64,000 nucleotides of DNA from Flavobacterium suaedae (GTDB taxonomy: Bacteria; Bacteroidota; Bacteroidia; Flavobacteriales; Flavobacteriaceae): NCBI RefSeq assembly GCF_014642915.1, contig NZ_BMJE01000006.1:62001-126000 (forward strand), given 5' to 3'. How positions within the stretch are numbered: the first letter of the stretch is position 1; every line of letters begins with the position of its first letter. The notes below the pieces were generated by a model, which worked only from the letters and a program-made list of their open reading frames with translations, did not search any database and was not told the DNA's origin. Position numbers and translations under genes: made by a program. Shown piece after piece: positions 25,448-34,113 of this stretch.

Positions 25448-26497
25448 ATGCAAACGGAGAAGAAAGATATCAGGGCTTTAACAAAAGAACAATTACGTGA
25501 TTTTTTTGTAGCCCAAGGCGATAAAGCATTTAGGGGTAACCAGGTGTATGAATGGTTGTGGAACAAAGGGGCACACTCTTTTGAAGATATGACTAATATA
25601 GCTAAGGTTACCCGTAATTTGCTGGAAGAGCATTTTGTAATTAATCATATAAAGGTAGACCAAATGCAGCGCAGTGCTGACGGTACGGTGAAAAATGCTG
25701 TACGCCTGCACGATGATTTGGTTGTAGAGTCTGTGCTAATACCTACCGAAACCCGTACTACCGCTTGTGTGTCCAGTCAGGTAGGGTGTAGTTTAGATTG
25801 TAACTTTTGTGCAACTGCACGTTTAAAACGTATGCGAAACCTGAATCCTGATGAGATTTACGATCAGGTTGTGGCAATAGATAACGAAAGCCGTTTGTAT
25901 TATGACAGACCACTGTCAAACATTGTGTTTATGGGTATGGGTGAACCGCTTATGAACTACAATAATGTATTGAAAGCTATCGACAAGATAACCTCTCCTG
26001 AGGGGTTAGGGATGTCGCCTAAGCGTATTACAGTATCAACATCAGGAGTGCCTAAAATGATTAAAAAGCTGGCGGATGATGAAGTTAAATTTAAACTTGC
26101 TGTTTCATTACACTCTGCTATTGATGAGGTTCGTTCGGGTATTATGCCTTTTAGTGCTAAGTTTCCTTTAAAAGATTTAAGAGAGTCATTAGAATACTGG
26201 TACAGTAAAACTAAAAGCCGTATTACGTATGAATATGTAGTGTGGAAAGGAATAAATGACCGTAAGGAAGATATTGATGCTTTGGTTAAATTCTGTAAAT
26301 ATGTGCCGAGTAAAGTAAACCTGATTGAATATAACCCGATTGATGACGGGGAGTTTCAGCAGGCAAACCCGGAGGCTATTGATAACTATATAAAAGCATT
26401 AGAACAAAACGGTATTGTAGTAGTGGTGCGCCGTAGCAGGGGTAAAGATATTGATGCAGCCTGCGGACAGCTTGCAAATAAAAATGAAGCGGTATAA
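25448..26497 (+). CDS. rlmN: 23S rRNA A2503 / tRNA A37 C2-methyltransferase, radical SAM
   Basis: RlmN methylates C2 of A2503 in 23S rRNA and A37 in some tRNAs by a radical SAM mechanism. The 349 residues match family length. The iron-sulfur motif CxxxCxxC is Cys114, Cys118, Cys121 in VGCSLDCNFCATA. The methyl-carrying Cys near the C-terminus is Cys339 (AACGQLA). FMGMGEPLMNY near 163 and STSGVP near 198 are family signatures. The ATG sits 5 nt after a TACCTTTG -7 box with no room for a leader. Confidence 0.96.
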   Translation: MQTEKKDIRALTKEQLRDFFVAQGDKAFRGNQVYEWLWNKGAHSFEDMTNIAKVTRNLLEEHFVINHIKVDQMQRSADGTVKNAVRLHDDLVVESVLIPTETRTTACVSSQVGCSLDCNFCATARLKRMRNLNPDEIYDQVVAIDNESRLYYDRPLSNIVFMGMGEPLMNYNNVLKAIDKITSPEGLGMSPKRITVSTSGVPKMIKKLADDEVKFKLAVSLHSAIDEVRSGIMPFSAKFPLKDLRESLEYWYSKTKSRITYEYVVWKGINDRKEDIDALVKFCKYVPSKVNLIEYNPIDDGEFQQANPEAIDNYIKALEQNGIVVVVRRSRGKDIDAACGQLANKNEAV

Positions 26498-26547
26498 CTT
26501 GATTTTACATTTACACTCTTTGGTTCTTTGGAGAGTTTATATATAAT

Positions 26548-26576
26548 AAAAAAAGCGGCTAAATGCCGCTTTTTTT
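26548..26576. terminator. Bidirectional terminator between rlmN and the trypsin-like lipoprotein gene
   Basis: A 12-bp perfect stem AAAAAAAGCGGC / GCCGCTTTTTTT with a 5-nt loop TAAAT serves both converging genes. Confidence 0.92.
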
Positions 26577-26596
26577 ATTATATATGTTTTATATGC

Positions 26597-28129
26597 TTAG
26601 TATTTAATACCAAGGTCTGTAAAAATAGTTTCAGCAGGAATTGAGAAACCAAGACCTTCTACACCTACACCAAATACTTTTGCGTTAACAACACCAATAA
26701 AAGAACCTTCTTTATTTACGAGAGCTCCTCCACTGTTACCACCGTTTACGCTGGCATCAGTTTGTATTATTTGTCTGTTTTCGTATGTTCTGAAACCAGA
26801 TATAATACCTTTACTTAATGATTGCCCAAGTTCTATAGATTTTGGAGTACCAATAGCAAAAATATCTTCTCCTATTTCGTAATTCTTTTCGCTTGGTAAT
26901 GTAAATGCAAATTCATTCTGAATGTCTATCTTGATTAATGCTAAATCAGAAAATTCATTTTTGCGTACAATAGTTGCAGGATATTCCTTACCGTCTTTAG
27001 TAACTACAGTAATATCATCACTTGCTGATACTACGTGGAAGTTTGTTACAATATAGCCGTTATTAGTAATAAAGCAACCACTACCGTGTCCTTCTTTTAC
27101 TTTTATAGTAACAGTAGCCTCCATAGCTTCACTTAGGCTGGTTACCGGCTGGGGCTTAGAAATTTGGAGGTTATCAAGCTTAATTTCTTTCTCTTTACTT
27201 TGCTCTATAAGCTCTTTCACTGTTTTAGAGTCCATAAATTCGAAGAATGAAGATGATATTGCATCTTCAAGACTGTTTTTAAAGGCTTCCTCTCTGTTGT
27301 TGTTTCTAAGTGCAAACTCTCCTGATTCCGCTTTATAAGTATGCTTATATTTAGACTGGTTATAAAGGTCAAATATTTCCCACTCTATATCCAGTTTAGT
27401 AATAAGGTATCTCATGTATGATTTAGCTTCAAAAGCATATACGTTTTCAAACTTAACTTTAGAGACTTTAGCTGACAGGTATAAAGAGTTTGTATTACTT
27501 CTAAAAATAGTATTTGTAGTATCTATATAATTGTTGTTCTTTAATATTTCAGATACAGCATCACTAAAAATAGAGTTGTCAAACTTCAAGTCTTCTTTTG
27601 CATTACCTTGGTCTTTATACTTATCTTTCTTTTTCTTAAAGTTTTTGTGCTTTATTACAGTATACTTAATATCTTCTTTCTTTACATCAAAAGCAGTATT
27701 CTTTAAGTAAACATATTTTTCATTTTCAGCTCTGGTATGTATTTCAGGCATTTTCTTCCCAACACTTATTTCTTTAGGATAGTTATACGCTTTTGGACCA
27801 TGATCCATAAAAGGAGGGTAGAAAAGTACACCGAAAGGTACCCAGGACATGATGTAAAGAGGCGATTTACGATCTTGAAAATGAACTTTGTAGTCCGTTT
27901 TGTAACCTTCGCGCTCTACTTTTATCTGTTTTACGCTAGCATCTCTTCTCATTTTTGCTACAACAGTTTTACCGGTACCCTGTAGTTCATCGTTTACATA
28001 AACCTTAGAATCTGAAGATGCGGTTTTAACCGTAACTTTTTGATACTTACCGTTTAGTATAGAAGCACAACTGGTAAACATAAGAGGAGCTACCATTACA
28101 ATTAAAGCCCTCTGTAAAAATTTTTTCAT
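26597..28129 (-). CDS. Lipoprotein with PEGA-like N-region and S1C (HtrA-type) protease domain
   Basis: A 510-residue predicted lipoprotein: signal peptide and lipobox ending at Cys21 (MFTSCAS). Residues about 30-80 resemble a PEGA-type module (KVYVNDELQGTGKTV, VEREGYKTDY). A central region of about 240 residues (130-320) has no domain I recognise. The C-terminal 170 residues are a trypsin-like domain of the DegP/HtrA type with His365 (TNFHVV), Asp395 (FSDLALI) and Ser466 (NGGNSGG). No PDZ domain follows; the protein ends 44 residues after the Ser. It may be a membrane-tethered periplasmic protease or sensor. It is convergent with rlmN. Confidence 0.82.
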   Translation of the reverse strand: MKKFLQRALIVMVAPLMFTSCASILNGKYQKVTVKTASSDSKVYVNDELQGTGKTVVAKMRRDASVKQIKVEREGYKTDYKVHFQDRKSPLYIMSWVPFGVLFYPPFMDHGPKAYNYPKEISVGKKMPEIHTRAENEKYVYLKNTAFDVKKEDIKYTVIKHKNFKKKKDKYKDQGNAKEDLKFDNSIFSDAVSEILKNNNYIDTTNTIFRSNTNSLYLSAKVSKVKFENVYAFEAKSYMRYLITKLDIEWEIFDLYNQSKYKHTYKAESGEFALRNNNREEAFKNSLEDAISSSFFEFMDSKTVKELIEQSKEKEIKLDNLQISKPQPVTSLSEAMEATVTIKVKEGHGSGCFITNNGYIVTNFHVVSASDDITVVTKDGKEYPATIVRKNEFSDLALIKIDIQNEFAFTLPSEKNYEIGEDIFAIGTPKSIELGQSLSKGIISGFRTYENRQIIQTDASVNGGNSGGALVNKEGSFIGVVNAKVFGVGVEGLGFSIPAETIFTDLGIKY

Positions 28130-28242
28130 AATTAGTTTAGTTAAAAATTTGTTAACGGTAAAGATAAATATTTAACTAACTTTTCAAATAAAAATATTTA
28201 TAGTTTTTAACTTTTTTAAAAAGTATAATTTTTGAATTGTAG

Positions 28243-28250
28243 TATCTTTG
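28243..28250 (+). promoter_or_regulatory. -7 element of the polyprenyl synthase gene, predicted leaderless transcript
   Basis: TATCTTTG is an exact TAnnTTTG match ending 6 nt before the ATG at 28257. No canonical TTG is found about 20 nt upstream, where the sequence is an A/T run. Confidence 0.5.
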
Positions 28251-28256
28251 GGCGAA

Positions 28257-29234
28257 ATGAAAATTGTTGAGCAAATAAAGCAGCCCATAGTTCGTGAAAT
28301 GGAACTTTTTGAGAAAAAGTTTCACGAATCAATGTCCTCTAAAGTAGCGTTGTTAAACCGTATAACATATTATATAGTTAACCGTAAAGGGAAACAAATG
28401 CGCCCTATGTTTGTGTTTCTTACCGCTAAAATGGTGAGTGATGGCAATGTTAATGAACGTACTTACAGAGGGGCATCGGTAATAGAGTTAATACATACAG
28501 CCACCCTTGTTCATGATGATGTGGTTGATGACAGTAATCGCAGGCGCGGTTTTTTCTCTATAAATGCGTTATGGAAAAATAAAATAGCAGTACTGGTAGG
28601 CGATTATTTGCTTTCAAAAGGACTTTTACTTTCTATTGATAATGGTGATTTCGATTTATTGAAGATTATATCCGTTGCAGTACGTGAAATGAGCGAAGGA
28701 GAACTTTTGCAAATAGAAAAAGCACGCAGGCTGGATATAACAGAAGATGTGTATTACGAAATTATCAGACAAAAAACCGCAACGCTTATAGCTGCTTGTT
28801 GTTCCTTAGGTGCCTGCTCTGTAGCACCTGAAAGTAATGATGTTGAGAAAATGCGCAAGTTTGGCGAACTTATAGGTATGGCTTTCCAGATAAAAGATGA
28901 CCTTTTTGATTATAATGACGGTCCTATAGGTAAACCTACCGGAATTGATATTAAGGAACAGAAGATGACATTACCGCTTATTTATACACTTAATAACTGC
29001 TCTAAAGAAAAAAGAAAGTGGCTTATCAATTCTGTAAAAAACCATAATAAGGACAAAAAACGTGTAAAGGAAGTTATTGCTTTTGTAAAAGAAAGCGGAG
29101 GCTTATCGTATGCTGAAAAACGTATGGCAGCGTTTCGCGAAGAAGCTTTAATGATACTAAATGAATACCCATCTTCTCCTTATAAAGACGCACTTACCCT
29201 TATGGTAAACTATGTAATTGAAAGAAAAATATAA
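28257..29234 (+). CDS. Polyprenyl diphosphate synthase (trans-isoprenyl)
   Basis: Elongates allylic diphosphates with isopentenyl diphosphate, probably to the side chain of menaquinone. The 325-residue protein has both aspartate-rich motifs: HDDVVDD with Asp87-Asp91, and QIKDDLFDY with Asp214-Asp218. GKQMRPMF near 45 binds IPP diphosphate. I start at ATG 28257; the TTG at 28248 lies inside the -7 box TATCTTTG and is not credible as a start. Chain length (octaprenyl or similar) cannot be set from this sequence alone. The gene is alone, with 237 bp of non-coding DNA after it. Confidence 0.92.
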   Translation: MKIVEQIKQPIVREMELFEKKFHESMSSKVALLNRITYYIVNRKGKQMRPMFVFLTAKMVSDGNVNERTYRGASVIELIHTATLVHDDVVDDSNRRRGFFSINALWKNKIAVLVGDYLLSKGLLLSIDNGDFDLLKIISVAVREMSEGELLQIEKARRLDITEDVYYEIIRQKTATLIAACCSLGACSVAPESNDVEKMRKFGELIGMAFQIKDDLFDYNDGPIGKPTGIDIKEQKMTLPLIYTLNNCSKEKRKWLINSVKNHNKDKKRVKEVIAFVKESGGLSYAEKRMAAFREEALMILNEYPSSPYKDALTLMVNYVIERKI

Positions 29235-29471
29235 TATTACCTCACATTTAGTACAAAACAACTATACATTACCACAACAACAACGTTGTAGGTTGTATAT
29301 TTTATAGTGCTATTGTTTTTCTGCAGATACTTGATTTTATTAGGATGTTTGTTTTTTATAAGCTAAAAAAATAAATATTTCACAATTGTATAGTCTTTAT
29401 ATTATCAATTTTTAATCCTGACGTGTTATTTGTTGTAGTTTACAAAACTTAAACCATTAAACTTACAATAA
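29235..29471. other. Non-coding region before the T9SS cargo gene
   Basis: A 237-bp gap without a gene. It contains a short dyad around 29279-29292 built on ACAACGTTGT and A/T-rich DNA afterwards. I see no convincing -7/-33 promoter pair or RNA structure, although a promoter for the downstream gene must lie here. Confidence 0.4.
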
Positions 29472-31298
29472 ATGAAAAAAATTTACGCTGGACTGTTTTT
29501 GCTGGGTGCTATAGCAATTACCCAAGCACAAGAGAACATTAATTTTGAAACAGGTGGTAACGGATTGGATTATACCTGGAATGTTTTTGAGAATGATACT
29601 AACCCTCCTTTAGAGTTTGTAGCCAACCCTTCCCAATCAGGAATAAATACCTCTGCAACAGTTGCAAAATATACAACTCTTGAAACAGGTATGCCTTGGG
29701 CAGGATGTGAAACATCGCATGATGTAGGCATGGCAGATTTTGTATTGGATGCTGAAAATGCTACCATAAAAATTATGGTGTATAAATCGGTTATTAGTGA
29801 TGTAGGGCTTAAACTGGTAACACCTACAGGGGCAGCATTACCGGAATTAAAAATACCTAATACTGTTATTAACGAGTGGGAAGAATTAACTTTTGATTTT
29901 TCTTCTCAAATAGGCGCCTTTACAGAGCCGTTTGACCAAGTTGTTGTTTTTCCTGATTTCTCGCCTAACCCAAGAACATACGGAACGATAAGCTACTTTG
30001 ATAATATAACCTTTGGTACTGCTGAAGTTATGGATGATGTGCCAATGGTTGCCGCACCGGACCCTACTATACCCGAAGAACAGGTTATCTCTATGTTTAG
30101 CGGGGTATATACTGATGTGGCGGTAGATACATGGTTAACACCATGGTCTGTAGCGGTGCTGGCTGAAATTGAGATACAAGGTAATGCAACTAAAAAATAT
30201 ACCAATCTTAATTATGCAGGTATAGAAACAGTAGCACAGCAGCTTGATATTACTGAAATGACACACTTTAACTTTAATGCATGGTCTGCAGATTTTACTG
30301 AACTAAGAGTTAAACTGGTTGATTTTGGTGCTGATGCTGCTTTTGGTGGCGGAGATGATACCGAACATGAAATAACGTATGCAGCTCCGGCACAAGGCGA
30401 GTGGTTAACCTATAATATTCCAATGTCAGACTTTGTAAACTTGGTAAACAAAGACCATATAGCACAATTAATCATTTCCAGTAACGGTACATCTACAGTA
30501 TATATAGATAACGTTTATTTTAGTGATGAAAGTGTGGTGGTAATAGAAGGACCAATGGTTGCTGCACCAGACCCAACAATACCAGAAGAGCAAGTTATTT
30601 CTATGTTTAGCGGTGTGTACACTGATGTAACTGTTGATACATGGCAAACTAATTGGTCTGTTGCCGTGCTGGAAGATGTTGAAATACAAGGTAATCCTAC
30701 AAAAAAATATTCTACATTAGATTATGTGGGTATAGAAACTATAGCTGAACCTATTGATGCCACAGAAATGGAGTTCTTTAATGTAGATGTTTGGTCGGCA
30801 AACTTTACGCAGTTAAGAATTAAACTAGTTGATTTTGGTGCTGATGCTGCCTTTGGCGGAGGTGATGATACGGAACATGAAATAACATATGATGCCCCTG
30901 TTCAAAATGAATGGATAAGCTACAGCATCCCGTTATCAGATTTTACAGGCTTGGTAAATAGAGATCATATATCACAGCTTATATTCTCAAGTGATGGTGC
31001 TTCTACAGTATACATTGATAATGTATATTTCCATAAAACTACAACAGCAGGTAATGAAGTTTTTGAATCTGAAGTGTTTACAATATATCCTAACCCTGCT
31101 ACTGATGTAATTAACCTTCAGGGTTTTACTATTATAGAAAGTGTTGCAGTATATAACCTTTTAGGTCAGGAAGTAAAGCATATTTCGCCTAATTCAGCTA
31201 CTGCTACAATAAATGTATCAGGTCTTCAAAAAGGTGTATATGTAATAAAAGCTGTAATAGAAGGAAAAGAAACTTCGCATAAATTCATTAAAAATTAA
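29472..31298 (+). CDS. T9SS cargo protein with duplicated beta-sandwich modules
   Basis: A 608-residue secreted protein. Signal peptide 1-19 (LFLLGAIAITQAQ). Residues about 22-190 form one beta-sandwich module ending GTISYFDNITFG. Residues about 192-361 and 362-530 are a tandem duplicate of a second module, both starting MVAAPDPTIPEEQVISMFSG and both ending STVYIDNVYF. The last 75 residues (FTIYPNPATDVINL, LLGQEVKHI, KGVYVIKAV) are a type A sorting domain. The modules resemble carbohydrate-binding sandwiches attached to surface glycanases, but no catalytic domain is present, so it may be a glycan-binding surface protein. Carbohydrate specificity is unknown. Confidence 0.83.
   Translation: MKKIYAGLFLLGAIAITQAQENINFETGGNGLDYTWNVFENDTNPPLEFVANPSQSGINTSATVAKYTTLETGMPWAGCETSHDVGMADFVLDAENATIKIMVYKSVISDVGLKLVTPTGAALPELKIPNTVINEWEELTFDFSSQIGAFTEPFDQVVVFPDFSPNPRTYGTISYFDNITFGTAEVMDDVPMVAAPDPTIPEEQVISMFSGVYTDVAVDTWLTPWSVAVLAEIEIQGNATKKYTNLNYAGIETVAQQLDITEMTHFNFNAWSADFTELRVKLVDFGADAAFGGGDDTEHEITYAAPAQGEWLTYNIPMSDFVNLVNKDHIAQLIISSNGTSTVYIDNVYFSDESVVVIEGPMVAAPDPTIPEEQVISMFSGVYTDVTVDTWQTNWSVAVLEDVEIQGNPTKKYSTLDYVGIETIAEPIDATEMEFFNVDVWSANFTQLRIKLVDFGADAAFGGGDDTEHEITYDAPVQNEWISYSIPLSDFTGLVNRDHISQLIFSSDGASTVYIDNVYFHKTTTAGNEVFESEVFTIYPNPATDVINLQGFTIIESVAVYNLLGQEVKHISPNSATATINVSGLQKGVYVIKAVIEGKETSHKFIKN
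30045..31064 (+). repeat. Two tandem 510-bp units inside the T9SS cargo gene
   Basis: The units begin at 30045 and 30555, exactly 510 bp (170 codons) apart. Protein identity is high at the start (MVAAPDPTIPEEQVISMFSG in both) and in VKLVDFGADAAFGGGDDTEH / IKLVDFGADAAFGGGDDTEH. The DNA has drifted at many third positions, so the duplication is not very recent. Confidence 0.85.
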
Positions 31299-31320
31299 TA
31301 GTTATAATCATAATGTTGTT

Positions 31321-31352
31321 AAAGGCTGTCTTTAGTAAAGGCAGCTTTTTTT
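31321..31352 (+). terminator. Terminator of the T9SS cargo gene
   Basis: AAAGGCTGTCTTT pairs with AAAGGCAGCTTT, with one bulged G, one G-U pair and a 3-nt loop, followed by a run of T. It lies 22 nt after the stop. Confidence 0.8.
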
Positions 31353-31500
31353 ATTCAGTTATTTGTAGCCACGCTACTATGTTTTGAAATATTTTTTATT
31401 AATCATGCAACTATTTTTAATTTAGGTTCGTCTATGATAATAGAAGTCAGTTTTAAAAATGCGAAATTGGCTTTGCATCAACTAAAGAAAAAAAAAGATT

Positions 31501-32061
31501 TTGAAAGTTATAACCTTACATGAGGAAGAACAGAATATAATTAGGCAGGCAGCCGAAAACAACAGGCATGCCCAGCAAAAAATATATTCTAAACACTCGC
31601 CGAAAATGCTGGGGGTTTGCAGGCAGTATATAAAAGATATACAGCAGGCAGAAGATATAATGATTACTGCTTTTATGAAGGTGTTTACTAACCTTAAAAA
31701 ATTTGAACATAAAGGTAGCTTTGAAGGGTGGATAAGACGTATAATGGTAAATGAATGTATTTCTTATCTACGGGTACAAAAAAAGGTAGGCTTTCTGGAA
31801 GATGAGTTTTATGTAGAAGACACTTTTAATAATATAGAGAGTCATTTTTCTGTAGATGACATACAAACGTTAATAGATGGTTTGCCGGACGGATATAAAA
31901 TGGTGTTTAACTTATATGCAATAGAAGGATTTAAACATCAGGAGATAGCGAAAATGTTGGGGATAAGTGAGGGAACATCTAAATCGCAACTCTCTCACGC
32001 AAGAAGAATGCTGCAAAAGCAGATAAACGAATTAAAAAATTATGAAAACGGAACAGAATAA
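31501..32061 (+). CDS. ECF-type RNA polymerase sigma factor
   Basis: A 186-residue sigma-70 family extracytoplasmic-function factor. Region 2 includes YSKHSPKMLGVCRQYIKDIQQAEDIM near 30-57 and GWIRRIMVNECISYLRVQKK near 76-95; region 4 is DDIQTLIDGLPDGYKMVFNLYAIEGFKHQEIAKML near 120-160. The only start giving full region 2 is TTG at 31501; the first in-frame ATG is inside region 2. It overlaps the next gene, a single-span membrane protein, by 20 nt, the usual pairing of ECF factor and regulator. Which stress it answers is not visible. Confidence 0.9.
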   Translation: MKVITLHEEEQNIIRQAAENNRHAQQKIYSKHSPKMLGVCRQYIKDIQQAEDIMITAFMKVFTNLKKFEHKGSFEGWIRRIMVNECISYLRVQKKVGFLEDEFYVEDTFNNIESHFSVDDIQTLIDGLPDGYKMVFNLYAIEGFKHQEIAKMLGISEGTSKSQLSHARRMLQKQINELKNYENGTE

Positions 32062-32875
32062 ACTGGAACAGGAATTTAAAAGCAAACTTGAGGAAAGAAC
32101 CATTCAGCCCAGTAGTGCAGCTTGGGATAGGCTGGATGCAATGCTTTCTGTTGCTGAAAATGAAAGTATACCTGATACGGATGAAAAGAAAAAGCCACAA
32201 AGACTATGGTTATATATAGCAGCCAGTTTTGTAGCCTTTTTGCTGGTAGGTGTACTTTTACTAAACATGCAGCCGGAAGTAAATAACCCTACTATTACTA
32301 TAGATGAAAATGCAGTTGTAAATAATCAACAAAACAATGCTACTCCAACAGAGGGAAATAATGTTAGTAATGTTACTACAAACAATACTACTGGAAACGA
32401 GATAATAAATGAAAGTAGTATTCCTGTGCAAAAACAGGCTGTTACAGCGGTTACTACTAAAGAGTCAAATGCTACTAGTACCCAGTCTTCAAAGGGAGCA
32501 CAGCACCCGGTAAATAAGATTACTAGTAATAGTATTGAAAATATAACTCAAAACGATAAGTTGTTGGCTACAGTAAATGAATCACCTTTAAACAAAAGGG
32601 GAAATGATGATATTACTGTAGGCGAAACAAAAATAAAAACAAATGGTATTACTGTAGATGCTAATAAACTTTTAGCTTCTGTAGAGGTAGAAGAAAATAA
32701 AAAGCAACAAATAGAATACACAATTAATCAGGGAAAAACAAAAATAGATTCCAAGCAACTACTTTCCTCAGTTGAAGAAGAGCTAGATCAATCATTCAGA
32801 TCAAAAGTTTTACAATCAGCCGTAAAACAATATAACGTTATAAAAACATCTGTGGCCAACAGAAATTATCAATAA
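32042..32875 (+). CDS. Single-span membrane protein, likely anti-sigma partner
   Basis: A 277-residue protein with a charged cytoplasmic N-terminus (about 1-57), one membrane helix (LWLYIAASFVAFLLVGVLLL, about 58-77) and a long periplasmic part rich in Asn, Thr and Ser (about 78-180) that ends in a charged, helix-prone segment. The start lies inside the sigma factor gene (20-nt overlap), so translation is coupled. Anti-sigma factors of ECF proteins have this topology, although I see no zinc-type anti-sigma motif (HxxxCxxC), and the sequence AAWDRLDAML near 25 recurs in this Bacteroidetes group. The assignment rests on context. Confidence 0.65.
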   Translation: MKTEQNKLEQEFKSKLEERTIQPSSAAWDRLDAMLSVAENESIPDTDEKKKPQRLWLYIAASFVAFLLVGVLLLNMQPEVNNPTITIDENAVVNNQQNNATPTEGNNVSNVTTNNTTGNEIINESSIPVQKQAVTAVTTKESNATSTQSSKGAQHPVNKITSNSIENITQNDKLLATVNESPLNKRGNDDITVGETKIKTNGITVDANKLLASVEVEENKKQQIEYTINQGKTKIDSKQLLSSVEEELDQSFRSKVLQSAVKQYNVIKTSVANRNYQ

Positions 32876-32914
32876 TCAATCAAAAACAAAAATTTACACT
32901 AAAATACCAAGAAC

Positions 32915-33955
32915 ATGAGAACAGTTATTTTTTATGTAGTGGCATCGCTATGCTTATTTGTAAGTCAGCTTAATGCACAAACATTTAGAGAAAGAGCAGA
33001 GAAAATTTCTAACAATATTGAAGAAATTACCAAACAGGAAAAAGATTCCCTTAAAATGGAAGTTGATAGCGTAAATGCAAGACTGGAAGATGGGGATATA
33101 TCAAGTGAAGAAGCTAAACGCTTAAAACAGGAGTATGCCGAAAAAAGAGCATCTAATATAGAAAGCAGAATAGCAGTTGAAGAGGAAAAATTAACTCAAC
33201 TGGTAAAAGATAAAGTAGACGGTAAAATACCCGAAGGCGACAGGAAATATATAGAAATCAATATAAGGAATAAAAAAGTAGATACTACAAAAACAGGTTG
33301 TAGTTCTAAACCGTATGAATATAAAAGAACAACATCGCAGTTTGTATTTGCCATAGGAGCTAACAGAATAGTAGCTGATGGTGAAATAGATGATGATGAA
33401 TTTAAAGGGCGTTCTGAATTTTATGAGTGGGGAATATCATGGAACACACGTTTATTGCAGAATAATAACTTATTGCATTTAAAGTACGGAGCATCATTAC
33501 AGTACAATAACCTACGTCCTGATAATAATAAAATGTTTACTGCAGAAGATGGCAAAACCTTTTTAGTAGAGTCAGATAAAGACCTTGACGTATCTCGATT
33601 ACGATATGTAAACCTTGTAATGCCGGTACATTTAGAGCTTGATTTTACTAAAAAGAGAGCCACTGAGGATAAAGTATACTATCCTACACACGAAAGTTTT
33701 CGTATAGGTTTTGGGGGTTACGTTGGGGTAAACGTAAAAGAAAAACAAATATTGAAGTATAATGAAAACGGGCATAAGGTAAAGCATAAAGAAAAAGGAG
33801 ACTTTAATGTAAGTGACTTTGTGTATGGCGTTAGTGCCTATGTAGGTTACGGTCAGGTAAGCCTTTATGCTAAGTATGACCTTCAGCCGTTATTCTCAGA
33901 TAATGATGTAGACCATAATAACCTCTCTATGGGGGTGCGATTCGATTTTAATTAA
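32915..33955 (+). CDS. Exported coiled-coil / outer-membrane beta-barrel protein
   Basis: A 346-residue protein with signal peptide 1-22 (VVASLCLFVSQLNAQ). Residues about 25-125 are strongly charged and heptad-like (KISNNIEEITKQEKDSLKMEV, EEAKRLKQEYAEKR), so a helical coil. From about 145 the sequence turns into alternating amphipathic strands (FVFAIGANRIVADGEID, LHLKYGASLQYNNL, VYGVSAYVGYGQVSLYAKY, LSMGVRFDFN) with a C-terminal aromatic-rich strand, typical of an outer-membrane barrel. It follows the sigma factor and its membrane partner on the same strand (39-nt gap) and could be their regulated target or sensor. The family is not identified. Confidence 0.7.
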   Translation: MRTVIFYVVASLCLFVSQLNAQTFRERAEKISNNIEEITKQEKDSLKMEVDSVNARLEDGDISSEEAKRLKQEYAEKRASNIESRIAVEEEKLTQLVKDKVDGKIPEGDRKYIEINIRNKKVDTTKTGCSSKPYEYKRTTSQFVFAIGANRIVADGEIDDDEFKGRSEFYEWGISWNTRLLQNNNLLHLKYGASLQYNNLRPDNNKMFTAEDGKTFLVESDKDLDVSRLRYVNLVMPVHLELDFTKKRATEDKVYYPTHESFRIGFGGYVGVNVKEKQILKYNENGHKVKHKEKGDFNVSDFVYGVSAYVGYGQVSLYAKYDLQPLFSDNDVDHNNLSMGVRFDFN

Positions 33956-33989
33956 TTACAAATTTGGGTTAGTTTTGTATTTAAGTAAG

Positions 33990-34017
33990 AAAAGCGCTCC
34001 TGTAAAGGGCGCTTTTT
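33990..34017 (+). terminator. Terminator after the sigma factor operon
   Basis: AAAAGCGC pairs with GCGCTTTT over an 11-nt loop, followed by T. It lies 35 nt after the barrel-protein stop. Confidence 0.8.
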
Positions 34018-34113
34018 GTTTATAGAGGTTTTACTTTTTCTAATAACTATAACACTTGTTCAGTTAACAAATTATTCATTTATACGTATATTTAAGTAAA
34101 ATACTGTTAAGGA

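Noticed and set aside
29276..29300. CAAC/GTTG dyads before the T9SS cargo gene as an operator
   Set aside because: The arms are short and built of simple CAA repeats; no regulator gene is adjacent and no promoter could be aligned with it.
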